NCBI GenBank assembly: GCA_023433515.1
Contig: JAEZCN010000244.1
Coordinates: 1 to 30,193, forward strand
Source of the DNA: Pseudomonadota bacterium
GTDB taxonomy: Bacteria > Pseudomonadota > Gammaproteobacteria > Steroidobacterales > Steroidobacteraceae
Length of the DNA: 30,193 nucleotides
Direction of reading: 5' to 3'
A program made the position numbers and the translations under genes. A model generated the notes under the pieces. That model worked only from the letters and a program-made list of their open reading frames with translations, made no database searches and was not told where the DNA came from. The stretch's first letter is position 1; every line of letters begins with the position of its first letter. This document shows positions 1 through 7,365 of the stretch, one piece after another.

Positions 1-793
1 CGCGGTTCTTGATCGCGTTGTAATCGGTGTCGCGATCGAAGTGCTCGTAACGCAGATCGAAGGTCATCGAATCGGTCGGCGCATAACGGAACGCCACGCG
101 GCCGGCGAGATCGCGGCCGCTGCCGGGTTTGCTCGAGCTCGGACCGATGTTGTCGGTGAATCCGCCGCGATCGTCGTACACGCCCGAGACGCGCATCGCG
201 AACTTGTCGCCCGCGGGAATGTTGACGGCCGCGACCGTGCGATACCAGTCGTCGCTCGCGATGGTCTGATCGAAGTATCCCGAGAACTCCCCGAACTGCG
301 GCGCCGGCGTGCGCACGTAGATGGCGCCACCCGTGGAGTTCTGGCCGGTCAACGTACCCTGCGGGCCGCGCAGCACTTCGATCGACTCGATGTCGAAGAA
401 CGTCTGCGCGATGAACTGTTCGTGCGGGATGAACATGCCGTCGATGTAATACGCGACACCCGGGTTCGACGTGGGCGCGGACTGCCCGATGCCGACGCCG
501 CGGATGTTGATGAACGTCGAGCGGTTGTACGTGTTGATCGCGACGCTCGGGGCGACGTTCTGGACGTCGAGCACGCTGGCGACGCCCTTGGACGCGAGCG
601 CCTCCGCGGTGAGCACGGTGGCGGACGCGGGCACGTCCTGCAAATTGATCTCGCGCCGTTCGGCGGTGACCACGACCTCTTCGAGTTCGGCGACCGCGGT
701 CGGATCGGCGGCCATCAAGGGACCCGACGCGATCCCGCCAGCGGCGACGAATGCGATGCGGGCGGGAAGATTCCAGCGAGAGCAATCACTCAT
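1..793 (-). CDS. TonB-dependent receptor, N-terminal part (cut by window edge)
   Basis: Outer-membrane active-transport receptor; substrate unknown. The reverse strand reads without a stop from an ATG at 793 to the left edge (264 codons). Residues 1-28 look like a Sec signal peptide ending near PLMA. A TonB-box-like segment LEEVVVTAERR lies at about 37-47, followed by a plug domain with NIRGVGIG (about 97-103) and the typical VLRGPQGTLTGQNSTGG (about 140-156). Strand-like beta-barrel sequence follows up to the edge. The start is fixed by AAGGAG seven bases upstream of the ATG. The C-terminal barrel lies outside the window, so family and substrate cannot be refined. It is divergent from the hydrolase at 934, with 140 bp between the start codons. 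The Shine-Dalgarno lies inside a hairpin, described separately. Confidence 0.93.
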   Translation of the reverse strand, partial: MSDCSRWNLPARIAFVAAGGIASGPLMAADPTAVAELEEVVVTAERREINLQDVPASATVLTAEALASKGVASVLDVQNVAPSVAINTYNRSTFINIRGVGIGQSAPTSNPGVAYYIDGMFIPHEQFIAQTFFDIESIEVLRGPQGTLTGQNSTGGAIYVRTPAPQFGEFSGYFDQTIASDDWYRTVAAVNIPAGDKFAMRVSGVYDDRGGFTDNIGPSSSKPGSGRDLAGRVAFRYAPTDSMTFDLRYEHFDRDTDYNAIKNR

Positions 794-826
794 GTACGAC
801 TCCTTCAGACCCCCCAGGAGTTGTAC
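794..826 (-). promoter_or_regulatory. Leader hairpin covering the ribosome binding site of the left-edge TonB receptor
   Basis: In minus-strand RNA, arm GUACAACUCCU (from 826-816) can pair with AGGAGUCGUAC (804-794), giving 10 of 11 pairs with one A-C mismatch. The loop is 11 nt and contains a run of six G. The 3' arm holds most of the Shine-Dalgarno AAGGAG, and its last base touches the AUG. The arms and spacing are seen directly; translational control (for example temperature- or factor-dependent opening) is inference. Confidence 0.55.
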
Positions 827-933
827 GAAGTCTAGTGAGTGGCCGCGTGCGCGGGGGAACACCAAAATTGACTGGCGCCATAAGCCAGACCGATGCGTGG
901 AAATGATTGTAAGTGGTGCGTACATTCCCGCGC

Positions 934-1872
934 ATGAACAAGAAGTTGCTGCCCGCACTCACGCTGCTCGCAATGACCGCCGCCGCCAACGCCCAGTCGC
1001 CGCCAAACGTTCCGGATACTCCGGGGACCGGCAAATACCCGGCACTGAAGGAAGAGACTCCCTCACTTCCCGAGCACACGGTCTATCGCCCGGCGGATCT
1101 CGCCGTGCTCGGCGCGAAGAAACTCGGCGTGTACGTGTTCGGCAACGGCGCATGTTCGAACGACGGCGCGAGCTCGCGGCTGCACCTGCTGGAAATCGCC
1201 TCGCATGGCTATCTCGCGATCGCGCCCGGACGCATCCGCACCGGCCCCGGCGCGACCGTGCCGCCCGATCCGCCGCGCACGCCGCGCAGCGAACAGGGAA
1301 ATCCCCCAAAGCTGCCGAAGCCGCCCACCAGCTCGGCCGACCTGCTCGCCGCGCTCGACTGGGCGATCGCCCAGAACCGCGACCCGGGAAGCCCCTACCA
1401 CGGGAAGATAGACGAGTCCGCCATCGCCATCTCCGGCTTCAGCTGCGGCGGACTGCAGGCGCTGCAGATCGCCTCCGATCCGCGCGTGAAGACGCTGATC
1501 GTGATGAACAGCGGCATCTTCAACGACACGACCCAGGGCATCTCCGGTATCGACGTGTCGAAATCGCTGCTCGACAAGATCCACACGCCGACCTTCTACA
1601 TCCTCGGCGGCGAGACCGACATCGCGTACACCAACGGCATGGACGATTTCAAACGCATCACGCACGTGCCGGCCTTCCTCGGCAACCTGGTGGGCGTGGG
1701 CCACGGCGGCACGTACTGGCAGCCGAACGGCGGCAAGGCCGCGGCCGCGGTCGTCGCCTGGCTCGAATGGCAATTGCGCGGCGACCAGCAAGCCGCGATC
1801 AACTTCACCAGCGAGGATTGCGGCCTTTGCAGGGATCCCGCCTGGCAGGTGGTCGCCAGGCTGGCGAATTAG
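934..1872 (+). CDS. Secreted alpha/beta hydrolase (dienelactone-hydrolase/chlorophyllase-like)
   Basis: Predicted exported esterase-type hydrolase of 312 residues; substrate unknown. The start chosen is the ATG at 934, because it begins a clean signal peptide (MNKKLLPALTLLAMTAAANAQ); an in-frame ATG at 913 would add seven unlikely residues. The nucleophile elbow is GFSCGG with Ser170. A likely acid is Asp229 in GGETDIAY and the likely catalytic base is His257 in GVGHGGTYW, in normal order and spacing for the fold. A proline-rich insert lies at about 100-130. The C-terminal tail carries a CGLC pair. No clear Shine-Dalgarno is visible. It is transcribed away from the left-edge TonB receptor and ends four bases from the convergent cupin gene. 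Family level is solid; the exact enzyme is not known. Confidence 0.88.
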   Translation: MNKKLLPALTLLAMTAAANAQSPPNVPDTPGTGKYPALKEETPSLPEHTVYRPADLAVLGAKKLGVYVFGNGACSNDGASSRLHLLEIASHGYLAIAPGRIRTGPGATVPPDPPRTPRSEQGNPPKLPKPPTSSADLLAALDWAIAQNRDPGSPYHGKIDESAIAISGFSCGGLQALQIASDPRVKTLIVMNSGIFNDTTQGISGIDVSKSLLDKIHTPTFYILGGETDIAYTNGMDDFKRITHVPAFLGNLVGVGHGGTYWQPNGGKAAAAVVAWLEWQLRGDQQAAINFTSEDCGLCRDPAWQVVARLAN

Positions 1873-1876
1873 CTAG

Positions 1877-2884
1877 TCAGGGACCCCGCATCAGCATCTG
1901 GGCGACGTAGTTGCGGATGATCTGCGCCTTCTGCGGGTCTGGCGTGCCCTGCAGGCCTCTCTGCCGGTCGGTCAGGTGCGCGAGCGCCCCTTCGCCGCCC
2001 GAGAACACGAAATGCTCGAACACGCGCCGCCAGACCTCGCGCCGTTCGGGCGGCAGATTCCGCACCGACAGAATGGCGTTCATCAGCGCCAGGAACGGCG
2101 CGCCCTGCCAGGCGGGCGTGTCGTCCCACCAGTAGTTCACGAGGACGTTGAAGTTCTCCCGCGACTCGACGTGGTGCCACCACATGTAGGGGATGAACAG
2201 CGCGTCGCCGGGCTCGAGGTCGGCGTATTGCGCCGCGGCCAGCGCCTCGGCGAAGCGCGGATATTTCCCGAGATCCGGCGACTCGAGTCTCACCATGCTG
2301 ATGGGTGGACCCGCGAGCGTGAATTCGAGCGGCCCGACGTACATGTTCTCGAGCTGTTCCGGGGGAAACAGCGTGAACCGGCGGCGCCCCGCCACCACGC
2401 AAGCCACGTTCAACGACATGTCGTAGTGAGTCTGCACGGTGACACGATTGCCGACCCAGATGTTCGGCGCGACTTTCGGCTCGAGGAGCCCGAGCGAGTT
2501 GTCGCGTGTGAATCCCGGCAATTGCTCGGGGATCGGAATGGAGCCCGCATACACCGCCGGCGGCGCGGATGCGTCGAGCAGTCCGAGCAGTCTCGTGAGC
2601 ACGCCGCCGAACGGTACGGACTGGTTCTCGAAGTTCCTGCCGGTGAGATCGTCGTTGTAGAAGAATCGCCCGCCGATGGCGGGGTCGGCGAGCATGACGT
2701 TCACGTTCGCGCCGCTGGAGTATCCACGTAGATAGTCAGCCATCGACGCGGGCGAGGCGCGCCCGGCCTGCACCGCCGGCCAGTGGTCCACGAGTCCGCG
2801 CAGCACCGCCGGTTGCCCGGCCGGAAGGATTTCGCGGGTGAATTGCGCGGCGGTCACGCCGCGCCACTCAGCAATGGCTTTCAT
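1877..2884 (-). CDS. Cupin_8 / JmjC-like Fe(II), 2-oxoglutarate-type oxygenase
   Basis: A 335-residue cupin-like (FIH/JmjC-type) protein, predicted to be a cytoplasmic non-haem iron oxygenase acting on a peptide or small molecule. The iron triad is visible: HYD (His153, Asp155), then MWWHHVES with His238 aligned to the distal histidine of FIH-type enzymes. GRRRFTLFPPEQ (about 166-177) and LEPGDALFIP (about 223-232) are further family signatures. The ATG at 2884 overlaps the TGA of the upstream halogenase as ATGA, so translation is probably coupled. A longer in-frame reading upstream runs through the halogenase gene and is rejected. It is the last gene of the halogenase operon. Cupin_8 proteins are known companions of halogenases and TonB receptors in Caulobacter/Xanthomonas-type clusters; the substrate is unknown. 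Confidence 0.9.
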   Translation of the reverse strand: MKAIAEWRGVTAAQFTREILPAGQPAVLRGLVDHWPAVQAGRASPASMADYLRGYSSGANVNVMLADPAIGGRFFYNDDLTGRNFENQSVPFGGVLTRLLGLLDASAPPAVYAGSIPIPEQLPGFTRDNSLGLLEPKVAPNIWVGNRVTVQTHYDMSLNVACVVAGRRRFTLFPPEQLENMYVGPLEFTLAGPPISMVRLESPDLGKYPRFAEALAAAQYADLEPGDALFIPYMWWHHVESRENFNVLVNYWWDDTPAWQGAPFLALMNAILSVRNLPPERREVWRRVFEHFVFSGGEGALAHLTDRQRGLQGTPDPQKAQIIRNYVAQMLMRGP

Positions 2885-4392
2885 GCCCCGGCCCTGCAGT
2901 TTCGATCTATGAACTGCTGGTGCGTGGGCATCGAGGCCAGGCACTGCTGCGTCATGTCGGCCATTTTTTTCATGCGGGCATCGAGCTCCGCCGCGGGAAG
3001 CAGGTCCGCGATGGGATGATACCGGCTCGGGGTGATGTTCTGTCCGTGCATGACCGCGAACCAGCTTGTCTCGCTGAAAAGCTCGTTGTCGTGGCGGTAA
3101 AGCCGGGCGTTCTCGCGATAGATGGCGATGCGCTCCGCGAGCGTTTCCGGAATCGGCATGTTCCGGCAATAGTTCCAGAAAGGCGTGTCATCCCGCTCCG
3201 TCGCGTGATAGTGCAGGACGATGAAATCGCGGATCTGCTCGTATTCCAGCCGCGTCCGCCGGTTGTAGTAGTCGATGTCGGGCTGGTTGAACGTCTTGTC
3301 CGGAAAATTGGTCATCAGGCGGGCAATGCCGGACTGGATGAGATGGATCGACGTCGATTCGAGCGGCTCCAGGAATCCCGACGCGAGGCCCAGGGCGACC
3401 ACGTTCTTGTTCCAGGTCTTGCGGCGTATGCCGGCGCGGAAACGCAGGAAATTCGGCTCGGAGATCGGCTCGCCGTCCAGATCGGCGTTGAGGCTGTCGA
3501 GCGCCGCTTCGTCGGAGATGTATTCGCTGCAGTAGACGTGGCCATTGCCGGTGCGCGACTGCAGCGGGATGCGCCATTGCCACCCGGCGCTCTTCGCCGT
3601 GGCGCGCGTGTACGGGATCGGGTCGCCGGTCTTCCGGCAGGCTCGCGCGATCGCCCGGTCGCACGGTAGATAGCTCCCCCAGTCGTCGTAGCCACTCTTC
3701 AGTGTCTGCTCGGTGAGCAGCCCGCGGAAACCGGAGCAGTCGATGAACAGGTCGCCGGCGACGGTCTGCCCGCTTTCCAGGGTGACGCTCTCGACGAAGC
3801 CGGATTCCGGATGCTGTTGGACGCGGACGATCTTGCCTTCGATGCGTGTTGCGCCGCGCGCCTCTGAAAACTCGCGCAGGAATTTCGCGTAGAGCGACGC
3901 ATCGAAATGGAACGCATACGAGATGGTGTTCAGCGGCGATTCCTGCAAAGTCCGCTCCGCGCGCTGGAACTTGCCGGCGCGCGCCGCGAGCACCTGCAGG
4001 TTATAGGCGTCGATGTCCGGAACATTTCCGGATTGCCGGTGGCGCAGCCAGAAGTGGTGGAAGTGCAGACCTTCCATGTTGAAGCCGTATTCACCGAAAG
4101 GATGAATGTAACGCTGGCCGATCCGGCCCCAGTTCACGAACTCGATGCCGAGCTTGAAAGTCGCCTGGGTCGTACGGACGAAGTTGTTCTCGACCAGGCC
4201 CAGCAGTCGATTGAAGTAGAGGATGTGCGGAATGGTGGCTTCGCCCACTCCGACGATGCCGATCGCGTCCGATTCGATCACCTGGATCTTGATGTCGGGG
4301 CTCTTGATCAGCCGCGCGAAACAGGCAGCCGCCATCCAACCGGCCGTGCCGCCGCCGACGATCACGATGTTGCGTATGCGCAGATCTGTCAT
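2881..4392 (-). CDS. Flavin-dependent halogenase (tryptophan-halogenase family), copy 4 in operon order
   Basis: A 503-residue PF04820-type FADH2-dependent halogenase. Such enzymes make HOCl or HOBr at the flavin and pass it through a tunnel to a lysine next to an electron-rich aromatic substrate. Seen: FAD motif GGGTAGW (13-19), GVGEAT (48-53), catalytic-lysine segment ATFKLGIEF with Lys80, DCSGFRG (218-224), GWQWRIP (270-276), and FLEPLESTS with Glu345 at the position of the catalytic glutamate. The start ATG at 4392 overlaps the TGA of the preceding halogenase (ATGA); an in-frame ATG at 4416 would sit inside that gene and is less likely. Its own stop overlaps the cupin start. Length is normal for the family. 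The substrate cannot be read from sequence; such cluster-borne halogenases often accept indoles in vitro. Confidence 0.93.
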   Translation of the reverse strand: MTDLRIRNIVIVGGGTAGWMAAACFARLIKSPDIKIQVIESDAIGIVGVGEATIPHILYFNRLLGLVENNFVRTTQATFKLGIEFVNWGRIGQRYIHPFGEYGFNMEGLHFHHFWLRHRQSGNVPDIDAYNLQVLAARAGKFQRAERTLQESPLNTISYAFHFDASLYAKFLREFSEARGATRIEGKIVRVQQHPESGFVESVTLESGQTVAGDLFIDCSGFRGLLTEQTLKSGYDDWGSYLPCDRAIARACRKTGDPIPYTRATAKSAGWQWRIPLQSRTGNGHVYCSEYISDEAALDSLNADLDGEPISEPNFLRFRAGIRRKTWNKNVVALGLASGFLEPLESTSIHLIQSGIARLMTNFPDKTFNQPDIDYYNRRTRLEYEQIRDFIVLHYHATERDDTPFWNYCRNMPIPETLAERIAIYRENARLYRHDNELFSETSWFAVMHGQNITPSRYHPIADLLPAAELDARMKKMADMTQQCLASMPTHQQFIDRNCRAGA

Positions 4393-5903
4393 GACGGCGC
4401 CATCGGGGACGGACAATAGCGGCGCAGGAATTCCTCGTGAGTCAGCATCTCCCTGGCCGCCTGGGCCATCGCCAGTCGCATCGACTCCAGGCTCTCGTGC
4501 ACCGCCGCGTGCGGCAACAAGGCGACGATCGGATCATGCCGCTTCGGCACGATATTCTGCCCGATGAACACCGCGATCCAACTGGGCTTCGCGAACAATT
4601 CTTCTTCATAGCGGAACACCCGTGCGGCCGTGTGGAACAACTCGATCTTGTTCCGCAGGGTGTCGGGAATGCTCATCGTCCTGCAGTAGTTCCAGAAAGG
4701 CGTGTCGTCGCGTTCGGTGGCGGAGAAATGCAGGATGATGAAGTCGCGGACCTGCTCGAACTCCGTGCGCATGTGCCGGTTGTATTCGTCGCGGACCACG
4801 TCCGGAAGCGTGGCATCCGGGAACAGCGAGATGAAGCGGCTTATGCCCTCCTGGATCAGGTAGATGGACGTCGATTCGAGCGGCTCCAGGAATCCGGCGG
4901 ACAGGCCGATCGCGATGCAGTTCTTCGACCAGAATGCCTTGCGGTGGCCCGCGGTGAAGCGGATCTGGCGCGGATCGGCCAGGGCTTCGCCGTCCAGATT
5001 GGCGAGCAGAACCGCCGTCGCTTCGTCGTCGCTCATGAACTCGCGGCAAAAGATGTGTCCGTTGCCCGTGCGCTGCTGCGTCGGGATCCGCCACTGCCAG
5101 CCGGCGGTCCGTGCCGTTGCCCGCGTATAGGGCAACAGGGGTCCCGCATGGCGACATGGCACCGCGAGCGCGGAATTGCACGGCAGCCAGTGGCTCCAGT
5201 CGACGAACGGTATGCCGAGGACCGATCCCAGGATGAGCGACCGGAATCCGGTGCAGTCGAAGAAAAAATCGCCGCGCACCTGCCGGTCGCCGTCGAGCTG
5301 CAGTGATTCGATGTTTCCGCTTTCCGGCGCTTGCGAAACGCGCAGGATCTTTCCTTCGACGCGCTGGACACCGCGTGCTTGCGCATAGCCGCGCAGGTAG
5401 CGAGCGTACAGTGTCGCGTCGAAATGATAGGCGTAGCGGATATGGCTCAGCAGCGAGCGCGGATTCGGATCCGGCAGCGTGAACTTTCCGAGCCTCGCTG
5501 CCACCGCGGACAGGCTGTAATCCTGAATGGGATGCTGGCCACCCCCGGCGCGCTCATGGAGCCAATAGTTATGAAAATCGATGCCCTTCATGTCCACGCC
5601 GTGAACGCCGAAGGGATGAATGTAGGTATCGCCCTTGCGTCCCCAATCGATGAACTGGATGCCGAGTTTGAAGGTGGCGTTCGTGGCCTTCATGAACTCC
5701 TGTTCATCGAGGCCGAGCATCCGATTGAAATTGATGATGTCGGGGATGGTCGCTTCGCCGACGCCGATCGTCCCGATCTCTTCCGACTCCACGAGCGTGA
5801 TGGAGACGTCTTTCGGATCGAGCAGACTCGACAACGCGGCGGCGGTCATCCAGCCGGCGGAGCCCCCGCCGGCAATCACGATCTGCTTCAGGCGTGCTTG
5901 CAT
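4389..5903 (-). CDS. Flavin-dependent halogenase (tryptophan-halogenase family), copy 3 in operon order
   Basis: A 504-residue paralogue of its neighbours with a full set of catalytic features: GGGSAGW (12-18), GVGEAT (47-52), ATFKLGIQF with Lys79, DCTGFRS (216-222), GWQWRIP (268-274) and FLEPLESTS with Glu343. The HPFGVHGVDMKG stretch near 96-107 resembles the HPFG loop of the other two canonical copies. The ATG at 5903 follows the upstream stop by four bases; no strong Shine-Dalgarno is visible, so translation may depend on termination of the preceding gene. Its TGA overlaps the next start. Three related but clearly distinct canonical copies suggest old duplications and different substrates rather than recent amplification; that is inference from the differing substrate-pocket sequence. 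Confidence 0.93.
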   Translation of the reverse strand: MQARLKQIVIAGGGSAGWMTAAALSSLLDPKDVSITLVESEEIGTIGVGEATIPDIINFNRMLGLDEQEFMKATNATFKLGIQFIDWGRKGDTYIHPFGVHGVDMKGIDFHNYWLHERAGGGQHPIQDYSLSAVAARLGKFTLPDPNPRSLLSHIRYAYHFDATLYARYLRGYAQARGVQRVEGKILRVSQAPESGNIESLQLDGDRQVRGDFFFDCTGFRSLILGSVLGIPFVDWSHWLPCNSALAVPCRHAGPLLPYTRATARTAGWQWRIPTQQRTGNGHIFCREFMSDDEATAVLLANLDGEALADPRQIRFTAGHRKAFWSKNCIAIGLSAGFLEPLESTSIYLIQEGISRFISLFPDATLPDVVRDEYNRHMRTEFEQVRDFIILHFSATERDDTPFWNYCRTMSIPDTLRNKIELFHTAARVFRYEEELFAKPSWIAVFIGQNIVPKRHDPIVALLPHAAVHESLESMRLAMAQAAREMLTHEEFLRRYCPSPMAPS

Positions 5904-5907
5904 GATC

Positions 5908-7365
5908 TCATTGCTGGTTTTGCCTGAGGTACCGCACCAGGTTCACCATGTAATCATGGTGAGTCGGCATCGATTTCACCAGGTTCTCGATGTCGCGCGG
6001 CATCGTGTCGAACATCGGGCGCACCTCCGCCTCGGGTGTGCGGTCGGCCATCCGGTCGTAACGCTCCGGCTTGCGGCGCATGCCGTGATGCAGGATCACC
6101 CATTCTTCGGGAGTGAACGGCTCGAGATCGAACGCCGCCAGCGCTGCCCGGCTTTCGAACTGGGTGAGCTTCTGGACGAGCTTTTCATGCGGCGGTTCCG
6201 CGCGGGCCGCCAGCCAGAAGTCCGACTGCGCCTGGAGCGGCGTTTCATACAGCGCGCGATTGAAGATCTCCGCGTGGGTGAAGTCCTCGGCGCTCTGTCG
6301 GTTGTATTCGCGGCGCTCCACTGACATGTCGTTCGTGAAAGGCACCAGGGTCAGAAGCCGGTTGATATCCCGCTCGAGGAGCAGCATCGGTGCGTGGCTC
6401 AGCGGCTCGAGAACCGAGGCGGCGTGCCCGATGGCGACGCAGTTGCTCGTCCAGGCGCAGGCGCGGCGGCCCAGCGTGATCTCGCCGGCGTGTTGCGGAG
6501 AACCGCCATGCGCCGCGATCGCCTCGCTCTCCGTTTCCGGAGCATAGACAGTCAGCCGCGCGATACTCGTCTTGAGCGACGTTTCGGACTGCCAGCCGAA
6601 ATCGCGCGCGATCACGCTCCGGCACGGCGGACCGATCCTTTCCGCGTGAAGCTGGCTGAAAGCGGCGCGCAGGCGCCGGCCGACCGGGGCTTCGACTCCG
6701 AGTCGTGAGAGCAGTCGCGCATCCGGGCCGGTGCAATCCACGAACAGATCCGCGGAGATTACGCGGCCGTCGGCAAGATGGAGCGCGGAAATCGTGCCCT
6801 CGGCGCACTCGACATTGGTGATGTCGGCGGTGATCGTTTCGACCTGCAATGCCCGCGCCGCCGCCGCGAACGGCGCCGCATAGGAATAAGGATTGATCTG
6901 GTAGCCGTACTCCGCGCGCGAGAGGAGCTTGGGTCCCTTGGCGACGGGATGTGCGAACACGCCGCGACGAGCGGCCATGGCCGGGGCCAGGAATGGTTCG
7001 AGCGGGCCGATCCCCAGACGCCACAAGTAGTGATGGAACAGGACGCCATTGACGATCGGCAGCGCGAGGTGGGAGCACTGGACCCACGAAACTTTCCCCG
7101 CTCCCCAATCCTGAAAATGGGTGCCCCACGAGAAAGTCGAATCCGTGTCGATGATCAGGCGAGGCTCGGAGACTCCTGCCGCGAGATTGAAGGCATATGC
7201 CGAGGGTGCGGTGACGCCGCCCAGGAACAGATCCGTATCCCGCGAATCGGCGCCATTGACCCAGACGATCCGAATCGCCGGTGGCAACTGGCGGGCGAGC
7301 GCCACCGCGGTCAGATGAGCGGCAACACCACTGCCGCAAACGACGATGCGCTCCAGAGGTTTCAC
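5908..7365 (-). CDS. Degenerate halogenase-family flavoprotein lacking both catalytic residues
   Basis: A 485-residue protein of the halogenase fold embedded among canonical copies. Homology is seen in the N-terminal Rossmann strand (IVVCGSGVAAH, 7-17), DSTFSWGTHFQDWG (75-88), DLFVDCTGP (206-214), GWQ (257-259) and VLEPLSHAP (318-326). The flavin motif GGGTAGW is replaced by GSGVAAH and GVGEAT by GGVTAPS. The catalytic lysine position is Ser79 and the catalytic glutamate position is Ser323. The frame is intact with no internal stop. The GTG at 7365 overlaps the upstream TGA (GTGA), and the longer reading upstream is inside the neighbouring gene. It may still bind flavin, but halogenation by the known mechanism is not expected. 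It could be a partner subunit, a substrate-binding protein or a different flavoenzyme. Confidence 0.88.
   Translation of the reverse strand: MKPLERIVVCGSGVAAHLTAVALARQLPPAIRIVWVNGADSRDTDLFLGGVTAPSAYAFNLAAGVSEPRLIIDTDSTFSWGTHFQDWGAGKVSWVQCSHLALPIVNGVLFHHYLWRLGIGPLEPFLAPAMAARRGVFAHPVAKGPKLLSRAEYGYQINPYSYAAPFAAAARALQVETITADITNVECAEGTISALHLADGRVISADLFVDCTGPDARLLSRLGVEAPVGRRLRAAFSQLHAERIGPPCRSVIARDFGWQSETSLKTSIARLTVYAPETESEAIAAHGGSPQHAGEITLGRRACAWTSNCVAIGHAASVLEPLSHAPMLLLERDINRLLTLVPFTNDMSVERREYNRQSAEDFTHAEIFNRALYETPLQAQSDFWLAARAEPPHEKLVQKLTQFESRAALAAFDLEPFTPEEWVILHHGMRRKPERYDRMADRTPEAEVRPMFDTMPRDIENLVKSMPTHHDYMVNLVRYLRQNQQ

Noticed and set aside
868..896. TTGACT as a -35 box for the hydrolase at 934
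   Set aside because: The hexamer at the expected -10 spacing (CGATGC) does not resemble TATAAT.
471..1910. Plus-strand open frame of 479 codons over the left hydrolase
   Set aside because: It crosses the TonB receptor and intergenic region and runs out of frame over the hydrolase whose signal peptide and GxSxGG motif are clear in the other frame.
2885..3169. Longer cupin reading frame with an extra 95 residues
   Set aside because: The extension is an out-of-frame reading of the neighbouring halogenase; the ATGA start gives the normal family N-terminus.
5908..7365. Labelling the degenerate halogenase a pseudogene
   Set aside because: There is no frameshift, internal stop or truncation, and both ends are tightly fitted to its neighbours; altered function is more likely than decay.
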